A stretch of DNA of 64,000 bases from CAVUXJ01 sp963814975 (GCA_963814975.1 CAWFFB010000035.1:501889-565888); one strand, 5' to 3'; shown: positions 26,854-36,849, counted from the stretch's first letter. Translations and numbers: made by a program. The notes: generated by a model from the sequence alone, not told the origin.

Positions 26854-27762
26854 CTATGCGGCGCGGCGGGATCGTTTGCGGGCCGGCGGCTTCTTGCGGG
26901 CCCTCGACTGCGCTCGGGCCAGGCCTGAAGAGGCCTTCTCGGCGGCGGCGGCGTTTGCCCGTGGCTGAGCCTTGCCCGAGCGAAGTCGAGGGCCTGATTT
27001 TTCGAGGCTGCGGCGCAGCCGCTCCATCAGGTCGACGACTTCGGCCCGCGGACGTTCCGTCATCGGCTCGAGCTCGACGTCCTTGCCTTTGACCTTGCCC
27101 TGGATGATTCGCAGCAGGTTCTCGCGGTACTGATCGGTGTACTTGGCGGGATCCCACTCGCTCGCCAGGTTGTTGACGAGCGCCTTCGCCATGTCCAGCT
27201 CCGGCTTGCGGAGGTTCGTCGCCGGCGGGAAATTGAAGTTCTTGGTATCCACCAACTCGTCGGCGAAACGCATCACCGACAGGACCAGCGCGTCGCCGAT
27301 CACCTCCACAGCGGCGAGATGCTGCGCATCGCGGAGGATGAACTTGGCGATGCCGACGCGATCCGCCTCGCGGATCGCCTCGCGCAACAGCGCATAGGCG
27401 CGCTCCCCGCCCTTGGCTGGCACGAGGTAGTAGGGCGTTTCGAAGAAGCGGTCGTCGATCTCCTGCGACTTCACGAAGTCGATGATGTCGACGGTGCGGG
27501 TCTTCTCGACGGCGGCCGCCTGGAAGTCCTCTTTGGTGAGGACGACGAACCGCCCCTTGGCATATTCGTAGCCCTTGACGAGGTCTTCCCACGCGATCGG
27601 CCGGCCGTCTTTGATGCACACGCGCTCGAAGCGGATGGGCGAGCGGTCCTTGGCGTGCAGCATGCGGAAACGCGGCCGGTGATTGCGCACGGCCGTGTGC
27701 AGCTCGATCGGGATGTTGACCAGGCCGAAGGAGATCGATCCCTTCCAGAGTGCGCGGGCCAT
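26854..27762 (-). CDS. ku: Ku protein, non-homologous end joining
   Basis: 302 residues. MARALWKGSISFGLVNIPIELHTAV is the typical bacterial Ku start, followed by the core with YEYAKGRFVVLTKEDF, FFETPYYLVPAKGGERAYALL and VLSVMRFADEL. The homodimer ring binds DNA ends and recruits LigD. The C-terminal 60 residues are basic and low-complexity. Part of this tail is encoded by two facing copies of a mobile-looking repeat (26901-26993), giving SGPRLRSGKAQ and SGLARAQSRARKK. The frame is intact. It lies 4 bases downstream of the DUF2934 gene and 10 upstream of the ligase gene. Confidence 0.93.
   Translation of the reverse strand: MARALWKGSISFGLVNIPIELHTAVRNHRPRFRMLHAKDRSPIRFERVCIKDGRPIAWEDLVKGYEYAKGRFVVLTKEDFQAAAVEKTRTVDIIDFVKSQEIDDRFFETPYYLVPAKGGERAYALLREAIREADRVGIAKFILRDAQHLAAVEVIGDALVLSVMRFADELVDTKNFNFPPATNLRKPELDMAKALVNNLASEWDPAKYTDQYRENLLRIIQGKVKGKDVELEPMTERPRAEVVDLMERLRRSLEKSGPRLRSGKAQPRANAAAAEKASSGLARAQSRARKKPPARKRSRRAA
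26901..26993. repeat. Imperfect inverted repeat inside the Ku tail
   Basis: CCCTCGACTGCGCTCGGGCC (26901-26920) faces GCCCGAGCGAAGTCGAGGG (from 26974). The arms differ at two or three positions. This CTCGACT-GCTCGGG type of element is dispersed in some acidobacterial genomes and is translated here. Confidence 0.7.
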
Positions 27763-27766
27763 CGAG

Positions 27767-28024
27767 CTACTGCCGCCTCTTGAGCTCGCGTTCGGCCCGG
27801 ACCCAGTCGTCGAAGTCGAGGCCGTGGTCGCCGCCGCGCTCCAGATACATCTCGTAGGCGCGGGCGCGAATCTCCTGGTCCGTCGGATGGTCGAAGGACC
27901 GGGCGCTTTCCGGGCCGGCGGCCTGGCTGTTCAGCTTCGCGGTGCGCCCTCTCGGCTTCGAAACAGCAGGTGCGTCGGCGACGGTTGCGTCGTTGGCGGT
28001 CGATCGTGCGGGTTTCTTCGCCAT
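27767..28024 (-). CDS. DUF2934 protein
   Basis: 85 residues from ATG 28022-28024. The N-terminal 45 residues are basic and Ala/Thr-rich. The C-terminal DUF2934 motif is HPTDQEIRARAYEMYLERGGDHGLDFDDWVRAERELKRR, a short helical hairpin of unknown function. The stop is four bases before the Ku start, so it leads the Ku/LigD operon and may be an accessory factor. Confidence 0.8.
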   Translation of the reverse strand: MAKKPARSTANDATVADAPAVSKPRGRTAKLNSQAAGPESARSFDHPTDQEIRARAYEMYLERGGDHGLDFDDWVRAERELKRRQ

Positions 28025-28141
28025 GGCGATACCTCTATGCAATCAGACGGTGGCGACGAGTCAGTCACACGCCGTCGTTTAACTGGTCAGTTCCGTGGGA
28101 AATCCGACAGTTTTCCTCCAGCTCTGCAAGCCGGACGCCAG

Positions 28142-31100
28142 TTCATAGAGCGCCGAGGATGCCTACGAGCGGGATCCCCAGCCATTCGGGACGGTTGTTC
28201 AACTCGTACCCAAGCTCGTAGAGCGCCTTCTCGAGGATGAACGCGCCGAGCATTTGGTCGAACTCCCAGGAGTCTTGGACGCCGAGATCGGCGCCCTCGG
28301 TGCTCTCCGTCTGCGGTACGAAGCGAGAAACGCCTCGCCGATCCAGTGCTGCCAGGCATCGGCCCAGGGCGCGAGCAGCGCGTAGTCGTCAGCGGCGTTG
28401 AGCGTTAACTGGAACAGGGCCGCATATGCGGCGTAGCTGAAGGATCGCAGCATCCCGGCGACGTCCTTCAGCGGCGGCTGCTTCAGGCGGCGTTCGGCGA
28501 GGCTTCGAGCCGGCTCGCCCTCGAAGTCGAGAATGATGAAGTCTTCCTCGGTGCGCAGTACCTGGCCGAGGTGGTAGTCGCCGTGGATGCGGATGCGCAT
28601 CCCGGCGGCCGACTCGCCCCTGATCGCGTCGAGGCGCTTGAGAAGTGCGGGCGTGGCCTCCAGGACCGCATCCACCGTCGGCCGGAGCACCTCGGGGATG
28701 ACCTGGCGCTTCGACTCCAGCAGGTCGAGCACCTGTTCGGCGAGCACCAGCATCTCGCGATGCGCCGCCTCACGCGCCTCGGCGCCGAACGGTTCGGGCG
28801 CGAAGGCGGGATCGTTCGGGTCCGCGAGCGCCCGATGCATCTCAGCGGTCCGCCGACCGAGCAGCTCTGCGCTTGCCAGATACCAGCGCTCGGTCGCGGC
28901 CAGGAACGGCGGCATCATGCCGGGCACGAGCGCTTCGAGCGGCACCTCGGCGCTTCGGGCGCGTGCGGCGACCGCCTCGTAGTAGCGGCGAAGGTCGTTG
29001 ATCGTGAAATCCCAGCCGGATCCCTGATGGCCGACGACGCCCTGGACAACGGCGAGGGTGCTCGCCTCGGATTCGCCACGGTGATGGAAGATCCCGCCCA
29101 TCAGGGGCGGGATCCTCGCAAACCCGCGCCTGGCGAGGTGGGCCGGCACCTCGAACTCGGGGCTGATCCCAGGCTCGACGCGGCGGAACAGCTTCAGCGC
29201 ATACCGTTCGTTCACGAACAGGACGCTGTTGCTCTGATCGGAGGTGCTGCGCACCCAGCGGCGTTCGGGCGCGAGATCGAGCTCGCCTCTTGTGAGCAAG
29301 CCACGCAGGCTGCCGATGCCGGTCGGCAATTCGCGCCGCGTGCTCGACCAGGCCCAGCAGGCGGTTGCACAGGTCCTCGTCGAAGACGCCGTCGACGAGC
29401 GCGCCCTTGCGCGCGCCGGTCACCCGGGCCAGCACGCTGGACGGGTGCTCCTTGATCGCGCGGTCCGACGCCTCGCCCGACACGGCCGCCAGCGGCAGCA
29501 GGTAGGTCTCCGTCCGCCCATCGGTGTAGCTCACCGCCGCCAGCGCAACGAACGCCGGCGTGCTGCCCGTGCGGATCGTCGCCCAGTCGGTGAAGCGTGC
29601 ATGCCCGATCTCGCGTGACTTCGAGGCGAACCAGCGCTGCCGTTTCAGGAAGGGCACGAGCGCCTGCCGCTCGAGCGTGAGCCGTGTGCCGGTGCTCAAC
29701 ACCCCTTCCCAGTCGACGCCGACGAGCAGCGCCGGGAGGCTCGCGGCGAGCGCCGCGTTCGCATCTTCCGGCGCGCGCGGCGGCACCTGCGTCACCTGCA
29801 TCGGTGCATGCTGCAGGGTGAACCAGTACGAGCCGTACGGGTTCAGGGTGAGAAAGTACGGCCGCTCGGTGATCCGCGGGAACTCGGTGACGCCGGTCAT
29901 CTCGACCGGGATCAGGCCGGCGTACGCGCTCAGATCCAGTTCGACGGGCTGGAGGCTGCGCGACAGGTTGGCGACGACGAGGATCGTTTCGTATGCGTCG
30001 CGGCGCAGGTAGGCGAGCACCTTGCGGTTGGCCGGATAGATGAACTCGAGCGATCCGCGGCCGAAGACGCGGTGCTGCTTGCGCATCGCCACCAGCCGCT
30101 TCATCCAGTTGAGCAGCGAGAACGCGAAGCGCTCCTGCGCTTCGACGTTGATCGCCTGGAAGCCGTAGACCGGATCCATGATCGGCGGCGCGTAGAGCCG
30201 CGCCGGATCGGCGCGCGAGAAGCCGCCGTTGCGATCGCCGCTCCACTGCATCGGCGTCCGGACGCCGTTGCGATCGCCGAGGTAGATGTTGTCGCCCATC
30301 CCGATCTCGTCGCCGTAGTAGATGATCGGCGTGCCCGGCAGCGAAAACAGCAGCATGTTCAGCAGCTCGGCGCGGCGGCGGCTGCCCTCGACGAGCGGCA
30401 GCAGGCGCCGCCGGATGCCGACGTTGATCCGCATCTGCGGATCGGTCGCGTAGCTGCTGGTACATGTAGTCGCGCTCTTCGTCGGTGACCATCTCGAGCG
30501 TGAGCTCGTCATGGTTGCGCAGGAACAGCGCCCACTGGCAGTTCTCGGGGATCTCCGGGGTCTGGTTCAGGACCTCGGTGATCGCGTGGCGGTCTTCCTG
30601 GTTGAGCGCCATGAAGATCCGCGGCATCAGCGGGAAGTGGAACGCCATGTGGCACTCGTCGCCGTCGCCGAAGTACGACCGCACGTCGGCCGGCCACTGG
30701 TTCGCCTCGGCGAGCAGCATGCGGTTGGGGTACGCGGCGTCGAGCTCGCGCCGGATGCGCTTGAGCACCGCGTGCGTCTCGGGCAGGTTCTCGTTATTCG
30801 TCCCTTCGCGCACGCACAGGTACGGCACGGCGTCGAGCCGGAGGGCGTCGACCCCGATGTCGAGCCAGAACTTCATCACGTTGATCACCGCCTCGACCAC
30901 CGCCGGGTTGTTGTGGTTCAGGTCGGGCTGGTGCGTGAAGAAGCGGTGCCAGTGGTACTGCTTCGCGACCGCGTCGTAGGTCCAGTTCGACTTCTCGGTG
31001 TCGGTGAAAATGATCCGTGTCTCTGGAAATTTCTGGTCGGTGTCGCTCCAGACGTAGAACTCCCGTTCAGGCGATCCGGGCGGCGCCTGCCGCGCACGCT

Positions 31101-31500
31101 GGAACCACGGGTGCTGATCCGAGGTGTGGTTGACGACCAGCTCGATCAAGACCTTGATACGCCGCTCGTGCGCGGCGCGCACGAACGCCTGGAAGTCTTC
31201 GAGGGTGCCGTAGGAAGGGTGGACGTTCAGGTAGTCCGCGATGTCGTAGCCGTCGTCCTTGAGCGGCGAGGGAAAGAAGGGCAGCAGCCAGATGCAAGTG
31301 ATGCCGAGGGTCTGGAGGTAGTCGAGCTTCTGGGTCAGGCCTTGAAAGTCGCCGATGCCGTTGTTCGTGCTGTCGAAGAACGCCTTGACGTGCGCCTGGT
31401 AGATGATCGCGTCCTTGTACCAGAGCGGATCGTCGTCGTGCGATGCGGCCGCCGGCGCCGCCGCGTCGGCCGGAATCACCAGATTCGCGTCAATAGCCAT
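28142..31500 (-). CDS. treS: Trehalose synthase/maltokinase fusion (TreS-Mak), three frameshifts
   Basis: The N-terminal GH13 domain starts MAIDANLVIPADA, then LWYKDAIIYQAHVKAF, VDALRLDAVPYL (nucleophile Asp), LAEANQWP (acid Glu) and RNHDELTLEMVTDEE. The frame shifts near 30450, continuing with FSLPGTPIIYYGDEIGMGDN to the end of TreS. It then passes into a maltokinase with SNSVLFVNERYALKLFRR (from 29240), RIRIHGDYHLGQVL and FIILDFEGEP, after another shift near 29340. A third shift near 28300 leads to DSWEFDQMLGAFILEKALYELGYEL and the stop at 28142. About 1,115 residues. TreS turns trehalose to maltose, and Mak makes maltose 1-phosphate for GlgE, which is encoded immediately upstream. Confidence 0.88.
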
Positions 31501-31511
31501 CCGTAGAATTC

Positions 31512-31539
31512 TTAATTCCTAATTCCTAATTCCTAATTT
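31512..31539. repeat. AT-rich heptamer tandem repeat between glgE and treS
   Basis: Three to four copies of TAATTCC. On the coding strand it reads AGGAATT repeated. It supplies the glgE stop codon and several Shine-Dalgarno-like AGGA sequences before the treS ATG at 31500. It is conspicuous in a GC-rich genome. Confidence 0.75.
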
Positions 31540-33548
31540 CGATCTTCAGCACATGTCCCTGCCGGACATCCGGATCGAAGCGCACGTAGTTCCACTCGCC
31601 GCGCCATGTGTAGACGGTATCGTCGTCCAGCAGGTCGCGCACGCGGTACTCGCCCGGCCTGTTGAACGGCGCGCGGACAAATCCGTGCTGCATGTGGAAA
31701 GGATCGAGGCTGACGACGACGAAGATCGGGGTGCGTTCGCGGTTCGATCCCGGCGCGGCCGGCACCGTCTTGCTGAACGCGATGATCTGCGGGTTGTCGG
31801 TGTCGTGGAACCGCAGCGTGTTGTCGAACTGCAGCGCCGCCTCACTGTGCCTGATCGCGTTGACCCGAGCGACGAGCTCCTTGATGTGGCCGGGGCGGTC
31901 CCAATCCCACTGCCGGAACTGATACTTCTCGGAGTCGGCGTACTCCTCGCTGCCGGGCTTCACCGGTCGGTTCTCGCACAATTCGAAGCCGCTGTAAATG
32001 CCGTAGTTGGCGCCCAGGGTCGCCGCGAGGAGCAGGCGGGCCCGGAAGGCGGGCGGGCCGCCCCGCTGCAGGTACTCGTGAAGGATGTCGGGCGTATTGG
32101 CGAACAGGTTCGGCCGCAGGTATTCCCGCGCCTCGCCGCCGGTCAGCTCGGTGAAGTAGTCGATCAGCTCCGCCTTCGAATTGCGCCAGGTGAAGTAGGT
32201 GTACGACTGGCTGAATCCGCCCTTGGCCAGGTACTTCATCACCCGCGGACGTGTGAACGCTTCGGAGAGGAAGATCACGCGCGGGTCGCGGACCTGCACC
32301 TCGCGGATGAGCCACTCCCAGAACCCGAGCGGCTTGGTGTGGGGGTTGTCGACGCGGAAGATGCGCACGCCGCGATCGACCCAGAACATCGTGACCTCGA
32401 AGAGCGCCTGCCACAGCGCCCGCCAGTCGTCCGACTCGAAGTCGAGCGGGTAGATGTCCTGGTATTTCTTCGGCGGGTTCTCGGCGTACTTGATCGTGCC
32501 GTCGGGCCGATGGCGGAACCAGTCGGGGTGTTCGCGCACCCAGGGATGATCCGGCGAGCACTGCCACGCGAGATCGAGCGCGACCTCCAGGCCGAGCCGC
32601 TCGGCTTCCTCGCGGAACGCCGCGAAGTCGTCGAGCGTCCCGAGCCCCGGCTCGACCGCCGTGTGGCCGCCGTCGGCCGACCCGATGGCCCACGGGCTTC
32701 CCGGATCGCCCGGCCCCGGCGTCGAGGCTGTTGTTGCGCCCTTTCCGGAAGCTTCGGCCGATTGGGTGGACCGGCGGCAGATACACCACGTCGAAGCCCA
32801 GGTCGGCGATGGCCGGCAGGCGGCTGGCTGCTTCTCGGAACGTCGCGCTGCGCGTCGGGTCGGGCCCCGCCGACCGCGGGAACATCTCGTACCAGGCGCC
32901 GGTGCGCGCGCGCTCCCGATCCACCCACACGCGATAGACCGGTGAAGCGGTGGCCGCCGACCGGTCCGCATAGACGTGCATCATCGCCGCGAGATCCTCG
33001 GCCGTGGCGATCGTCACGCGGCCGGCGATCGGCCCCGTGTCGGCGATGGCATCCGCCCGCGACGACAACCAGGCCGCGTCGCGGCCGCCGCTGCCGATCT
33101 GATCCGCGCGGGCCGCCGCTTCGCGCACCGCCAGCTCGCCCTCCAGCAGCTCCAGCGAAACGTCCTGGCCGGCTTCGAACTTCACCCGAACCTCGCGGCG
33201 CCACGTCTCGAACCGGTCGACCCATGCGAGAACGGAGTATTCGTGCCACCCGATCGCCGCGACGTCGAAGCGGCCGGTCCATTCGTCGGTGCCCGGGTTC
33301 GCCAGGACCAGCGGCGTTTCCCGCCAGCCCTCCGCTCTCGTAGTGCGGACCTTCAGGTCCGCCCCTACGTCCGCGTTCATCTCCGCCGCTTCGCGCGGGG
33401 CCGGCCGGTCCCTGAGTACGGCGACGACCACGTCGTGGCCGTCGGCGAACAGGAAGGCCGTGACGTCGACGAACTCGCCCGGCGTGCGCTTGATGGGGAA
33501 GCGGCCGCCGTCGATGACCGGACGGATCTCGTCGATGACAACGCGGCC
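31526..33548 (-). CDS. glgE: Alpha-1,4-glucan:maltose-1-phosphate maltosyltransferase GlgE, frameshifted
   Basis: From the N-terminus: GRVVIDEIRPVIDGGRFPIKRT, GEFVDVTAFLFADGHD, the N-terminal domains, ARTGAWYEMFPRSAGPDP (the GlgE hallmark), and FDVVYLPPVHPIGRSFRKGRNN. One indel near 32717 shifts the frame. Then come DLAWQCSPDHPWV, the nucleophile in FRVDNPHTKPLGFWEWL, the acid in FLSEAFTRP, and YGIYSGFELCENRP. About 670 residues. It extends alpha-1,4-glucan with maltose 1-phosphate made by TreS-Mak. No standard start codon is seen after a TGA at 33555. A palindromic repeat is translated in the N-terminal part. Confidence 0.88.
33339..33369. repeat. CGTAGTG-flanked palindrome inside the glgE coding region
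   Basis: The core GCGGACCTTCAGGTCCGC (33345-33362) is flanked by CGTAGT on the left and CCCTACG on the right. In the glgE frame it encodes V-G-A-D-L-K-V-R-T-T. The same palindrome occurs between genes at 35983-36000. Confidence 0.85.
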
Positions 33549-33570
33549 ACTGGGTCAGTCGGTGTCAGTC

Positions 33571-33593
33571 GTCGAGTCGATCGCCGACTCGAC
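33571..33593. terminator. Stem-loop between glgX and glgE
   Basis: GTCGAGTCG, loop ATCGC, CGACTCGAC, extendable with CAGTCG on both sides. It sits in the 160-base gap after glgX. There is no U-tract, so it may be a processing site or weak terminator rather than a classical intrinsic terminator. Confidence 0.4.
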
Positions 33594-33709
33594 GCGACTG
33601 ACGGCTGCTGACTGCCGGCTGACGACCGTCGACTGGCGACTCGTCTGACGCTGTCCCGCATCAGCGCTCCGCGCCGACCGCGACCGGTTCGGGCTCCAAC
33701 GCGGCTGGC

Positions 33710-35893
33710 TCAGGCTCGGCCTCGGGCGTGGGGCTGCGCCGCCGAGCGGCGTCGTTCCCGCAGCGGCGGAACGAGCCGGAACACCGCCATCGAACGGCCC
33801 TCCAGCGGATAACTGACGCCGGGCCGGAACAGCAGATCGGCTGTCTGCTCGTCGACGGTGTCGACCAGCCGCTGCCATTGCTGGTCGGCCTCGAGCGGCG
33901 GGAGCGTGAACGGCACCGTGTCGGTGTGGGCGTTCATCAGGACGAGCAGCGTGTCGCCCGTGATCTGCTCGCCCTTTTCGTCGACCTCTTCGATCGCATT
34001 GCCCGAGAGCAGCATGCCGAGGCTGCGGACGAAGTCGGCGTTCCAGGCGTCGTCGGCCATCTCGGCGCCGTCCGGCGCCAGCCACGCGACGTCCTTGACC
34101 TCGCCGCCGCGGATGCTGCGGCCCTGGAAGTAGCGCCGCCGCCGCAGCACCGGCTGCGACACGCGCAGGTGCACGAGCTGCGCGACGAACTGGCAGAACG
34201 CCTCTTTCTCGGGCGTCGGCGTCCAGTCGATCCAGGTCAGCTCGTTGTCCTGGCAGTACGCGTTGTTGTTGCCCTGCTGGCGTGCGCGCCGAGCTCGTCG
34301 CCGTGGCTGATCATCGGCACGCCCTGCGACAGGAGGAGCGTCGCCATGAAATTGCGCATCTGGCGCGCGGCGCAGCTCGGCGATCGCCGGGTCGTCGGTC
34401 GGCCCTTCGACGCCGCAGTTCCAGCTCAGGTTGTTGTTCTCGCCGTCGCGGTTGTCCTCGAGGTTCGCCTCGTTGTGCTTCTCGTTGTAGCTGACGAGAT
34501 CGTTCAGCGTGAAGCCGTCGTGCGCGGTGACGAAGTTGATGCTCGCGTACGGCTTGCGCCCGCTGTGGGCGTAGAGATCGTTGCTGCCGGAGAGCCGCGT
34601 CGCCAGCTCCGACACCGTCCCGCCGTCGCCGCGCCAGAACCGGCGCACCGTGTCGCGATACTTGCCGTTCCATTCCGTCCACAGCACGGGGAAGTTGCCG
34701 ACCTGGTAGCCGCCCTGGCCGAGGTCCCACGGCTCGGCGATGAGCTTCACCTGCGACAGCACCGGGTCCTGGTGGATGATGTCGAAGAAGCTCGCCAGCC
34801 GGTCGACGTCGAACAGCTCGCGCGCGAGCGCGCTGGCCAGGTCGAACCGGAACCCGTCGACGTGCATCTCGTTCACCCAGTAGCGCAGGCTGTCCATGAT
34901 CAGCTGCAGCACCTGGGGACTCCGCATGTTGAGCGTGTTGCCGCAGCCGGTGAAGTCCATGTAGTAGCGCGGGTCGTCGCTCACGAGCCGGTAGTACGAG
35001 GCGTTGTCGATCCCCTTGAACGACAGCGTCGGCCCGAGCTGATTGCCCTCGGCGGTGTGGTTGTAGACGACGTCGAGGATCACTTCGAGGCCGGCGGCAT
35101 GGAGCGCGCGCACCATCCGCTTGAACTCGCGGACCGCGCCCGCCGGCGTGCTCGACGCGGCGAATCGCCGTTCGGGCGCGAAGTAGCCGTAGCTGTTGTA
35201 TCCCCAGTAGTTCGTCAGCCCCTTTTCCTCGAGGTGCCGATCGCGCGCGTGGTGGTGCACCGGCATCAGCTCGACCGCGGTCACGCCCAGCTGCTTGAGA
35301 TGGTTGATCGCCGGCTTCCGTGGTGAGCGCTTCGTAGGTGCCGCGAAGCCGTTCGGGGATGCTCGGGATGGCGCTTCGAAAACCCGCGGACGTGCATCTC
35401 GTAGATGACCGTGTCGATGCCACGGCGTGCGCGGCGGCCGATCGTCGCCCCAGGTGAACGCCGGATCGACGACCGCGGCCAGCGGGGCGAACGGCGGCGT
35501 TGTCGCGGTCGTCGACGCGACAGGTCGGCCTCGGGGTCGCCGACGCGATATCCGAACATCTCGTCGGCCCATCGAATCATACGCGCGACCGACTTCGCGT
35601 ATGGATCCATGACAACCTTGTTCGGATTGAAACGGTGGCCCTGCCGCAGGTTCGTAGGGGCCGTGGACCCGGTAACCGTAGAGCTGGTTCGGCCGGATGT
35701 CGGGGAAGAAGCCGTGCCAGACCATGTCGGTCTGTTCGGGCAGCGCGATGCACGCCGATTCTTCCGTCGCGTTTACCGAGTCAAACAGGCACAGTTCGAC
35801 TTTGGTCGCGTGCGCGGAAAAGAGCGCGAAGTTGACGCCGACGCCCGTCCACGTCGCGCCGAGGGGATAGGGCTCGCCCGGCCACACTCGCAC
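33710..35893 (-). CDS. glgX: Glycogen debranching enzyme GlgX, several compensated frameshifts
   Basis: MRVWPGEPYPLGATWTGVGVNFALFSAHAT is the CBM48 start. The GH13 isoamylase core follows: INHLKQLGVTAVELMPVHHH, NYWGYNSYGYFAPE, VILDVVYNHTAEGNQLGPTL, VDGFRFDLASAL (nucleophile Asp), KLIAEPWDLGQGGYQVG (acid Glu), and FVTAHDGFTLNDLVSYN. The stretch 35290-35650 and the stretch near 34300-34400 are read out of frame for 30-100 residues and then recover, so paired indels are present. About 720 residues. It removes alpha-1,6 branches from glucan, complementing GlgE and TreS-Mak encoded downstream on the same strand. Confidence 0.9.
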   Translation of the reverse strand: MRVWPGEPYPLGATWTGVGVNFALFSAHATKVELCLFDSVNATEESACIALPEQTDMVWHGFFPDIRPNQLYGYRVHGPYEPAAGPPFQSEQGCHGSIREVGRAYDSMGRRDVRISRRRPRGRPVASTTATTPPFAPLAAVVDPAFTWGDDRPPRTPWHRHGHLRDARPRVFEAPSRASPNGFAAPTKRSPRKPAINHLKQLGVTAVELMPVHHHARDRHLEEKGLTNYWGYNSYGYFAPERRFAASSTPAGAVREFKRMVRALHAAGLEVILDVVYNHTAEGNQLGPTLSFKGIDNASYYRLVSDDPRYYMDFTGCGNTLNMRSPQVLQLIMDSLRYWVNEMHVDGFRFDLASALARELFDVDRLASFFDIIHQDPVLSQVKLIAEPWDLGQGGYQVGNFPVLWTEWNGKYRDTVRRFWRGDGGTVSELATRLSGSNDLYAHSGRKPYASINFVTAHDGFTLNDLVSYNEKHNEANLEDNRDGENNNLSWNCGVEGPTDDPAIAELRRAPDAQFHGDAPPVAGRADDQPRRRARRARQQGNNNAYCQDNELTWIDWTPTPEKEAFCQFVAQLVHLRVSQPVLRRRRYFQGRSIRGGEVKDVAWLAPDGAEMADDAWNADFVRSLGMLLSGNAIEEVDEKGEQITGDTLLVLMNAHTDTVPFTLPPLEADQQWQRLVDTVDEQTADLLFRPGVSYPLEGRSMAVFRLVPPLRERRRSAAQPHARGRA

Positions 35894-35928
35894 GGATGAG
35901 GCTGGATCATCTTTTGTGCCAGGTATCA

Positions 35929-36000
35929 GCAGGCCTAGAGGCCTGCACTACGTTCGTGGGCCTGACACTTGAGCTCCGTAGTGCGGACCTTCAGGTCCGC
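35929..36000. repeat. Two palindromes between glgX and the molybdopterin oxidoreductase
   Basis: CAGGCCTAGAGGCCTG at 35930-35945 followed by CACTACG, and GCGGACCTTCAGGTCCGC at 35983-36000 preceded by CGTAGT. The two face each other through their CACTACG/CGTAGTG flanks. Confidence 0.8.
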
Positions 36001-36002
36001 CC

Positions 36003-36722
36003 TTAATCCCCCGTGGAATACCGATCGTTGAACCACGGCTCCGCGGAATTCGAGTAGCCGCGCACCTCCCAGAATCCCTTTTGATCGTCTGCGAGGAACT
36101 CGATCTTGCGGATCCACTTCGTGCCCTTCCACGCATAGAGCTTGGGCGTGATCATGCGGACGGGACCGCCGTGCTCGTGGGGCAGCGGATGGCCCTCCCA
36201 GGTGTGGACCAGCAGGACGTCGTCCTCGATCGCCCGATCGAGCGGCAGGTTCGTGGTGTAGGGGATGAACGTGCCCGGCGCGAAGTCGTAGCCGGTGCAG
36301 AGGACGAACCGGGCCTCGTCTGTCGGCACGACCAGCTCGGCGAGCGTCTTGAACCGCACGCCGCGCCAGCGGTTGTCGAAGCGCGACCACGTCGTCACGC
36401 AGTGAAAATCGCTGACGTCGTCGACCTGCGGCAGCGCCAGGAACGCGTCCCAGTCGAGCGTCACCGGGTTGTCGACCAGTCCGCCGACCTCGAGCTTCCA
36501 GGTGCCGCGGTCGACCTCCGGCTGCTCGCCCAGATCAAGCACCGGCCAGTTCTTCACTTCGTGCTGGCCGACGGGCAGCTGGGGCATCCCGTGCCGGTTC
36601 TGCGTGCCTGAGCCTTCGGGCGGCTGGCCGCGGAACTTCACGTTCACATCGCCCTTGTCCAGACTGATCTGCCGGTCGATGTACTTGCGCCGGCGCGCGA
36701 CGAGATCTGACGACTGGGACAT
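36003..36722 (-). CDS. Sulfite oxidase-like molybdopterin-dependent oxidoreductase
   Basis: 239 residues, intact. WKLEVGGLVDNPVTLDWDAFLALPQ begins the molybdopterin fold. DFHCVTTWSRFDNRWRGVRF contains the Mo-ligand Cys. Then come YTTNLPLDRAIEDDVLLVHTWEGHPLPHEHGGPVRMITPKLYAWKGTKWI and a C-terminal GFWEVRGYSNSAEPW. It fits the cytoplasmic YedY/SuoX-like group without signal peptide or dimer domain. Natural substrate unknown. Confidence 0.88.
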   Translation of the reverse strand: MSQSSDLVARRRKYIDRQISLDKGDVNVKFRGQPPEGSGTQNRHGMPQLPVGQHEVKNWPVLDLGEQPEVDRGTWKLEVGGLVDNPVTLDWDAFLALPQVDDVSDFHCVTTWSRFDNRWRGVRFKTLAELVVPTDEARFVLCTGYDFAPGTFIPYTTNLPLDRAIEDDVLLVHTWEGHPLPHEHGGPVRMITPKLYAWKGTKWIRKIEFLADDQKGFWEVRGYSNSAEPWFNDRYSTGD

Positions 36723-36770
36723 ACGGCTCCCAGTTTCTCATGGTCCGATGCGTGGTTCGATGCGTAGATC

Positions 36771-36849
36771 GTAGCGTCCGGCTTTAGCCGGACCTCGATC
36801 GAGTCCGCCTAAAGGCGGACACTACGATGGCCGCCTGAAGGCGGACCCT
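36771..36849. repeat. Cluster of three palindromes of the CGTAGTG-flanked family
   Basis: GTCCGGCTTTAGCCGGAC (36776-36793), GTCCGCCTAAAGGCGGAC (36803-36820) and CCGCCTGAAGGCGG (36831-36844), with CACTACG after the second and CCTACG after the third. They fill the gap between the oxidoreductase start and the end of the GGDEF gene. Confidence 0.85.

Noticed and set aside
30511..33343. Long antisense reading frames (for example 30511-31506 and 31553-33343 plus strand, 33728-35326 plus strand, 2350-3645 minus strand)
   Set aside because: They lie opposite TreS, GlgE, GlgX and the propeller gene, are Arg/Val/Asp-rich without domains, and are expected by chance in GC-rich DNA.
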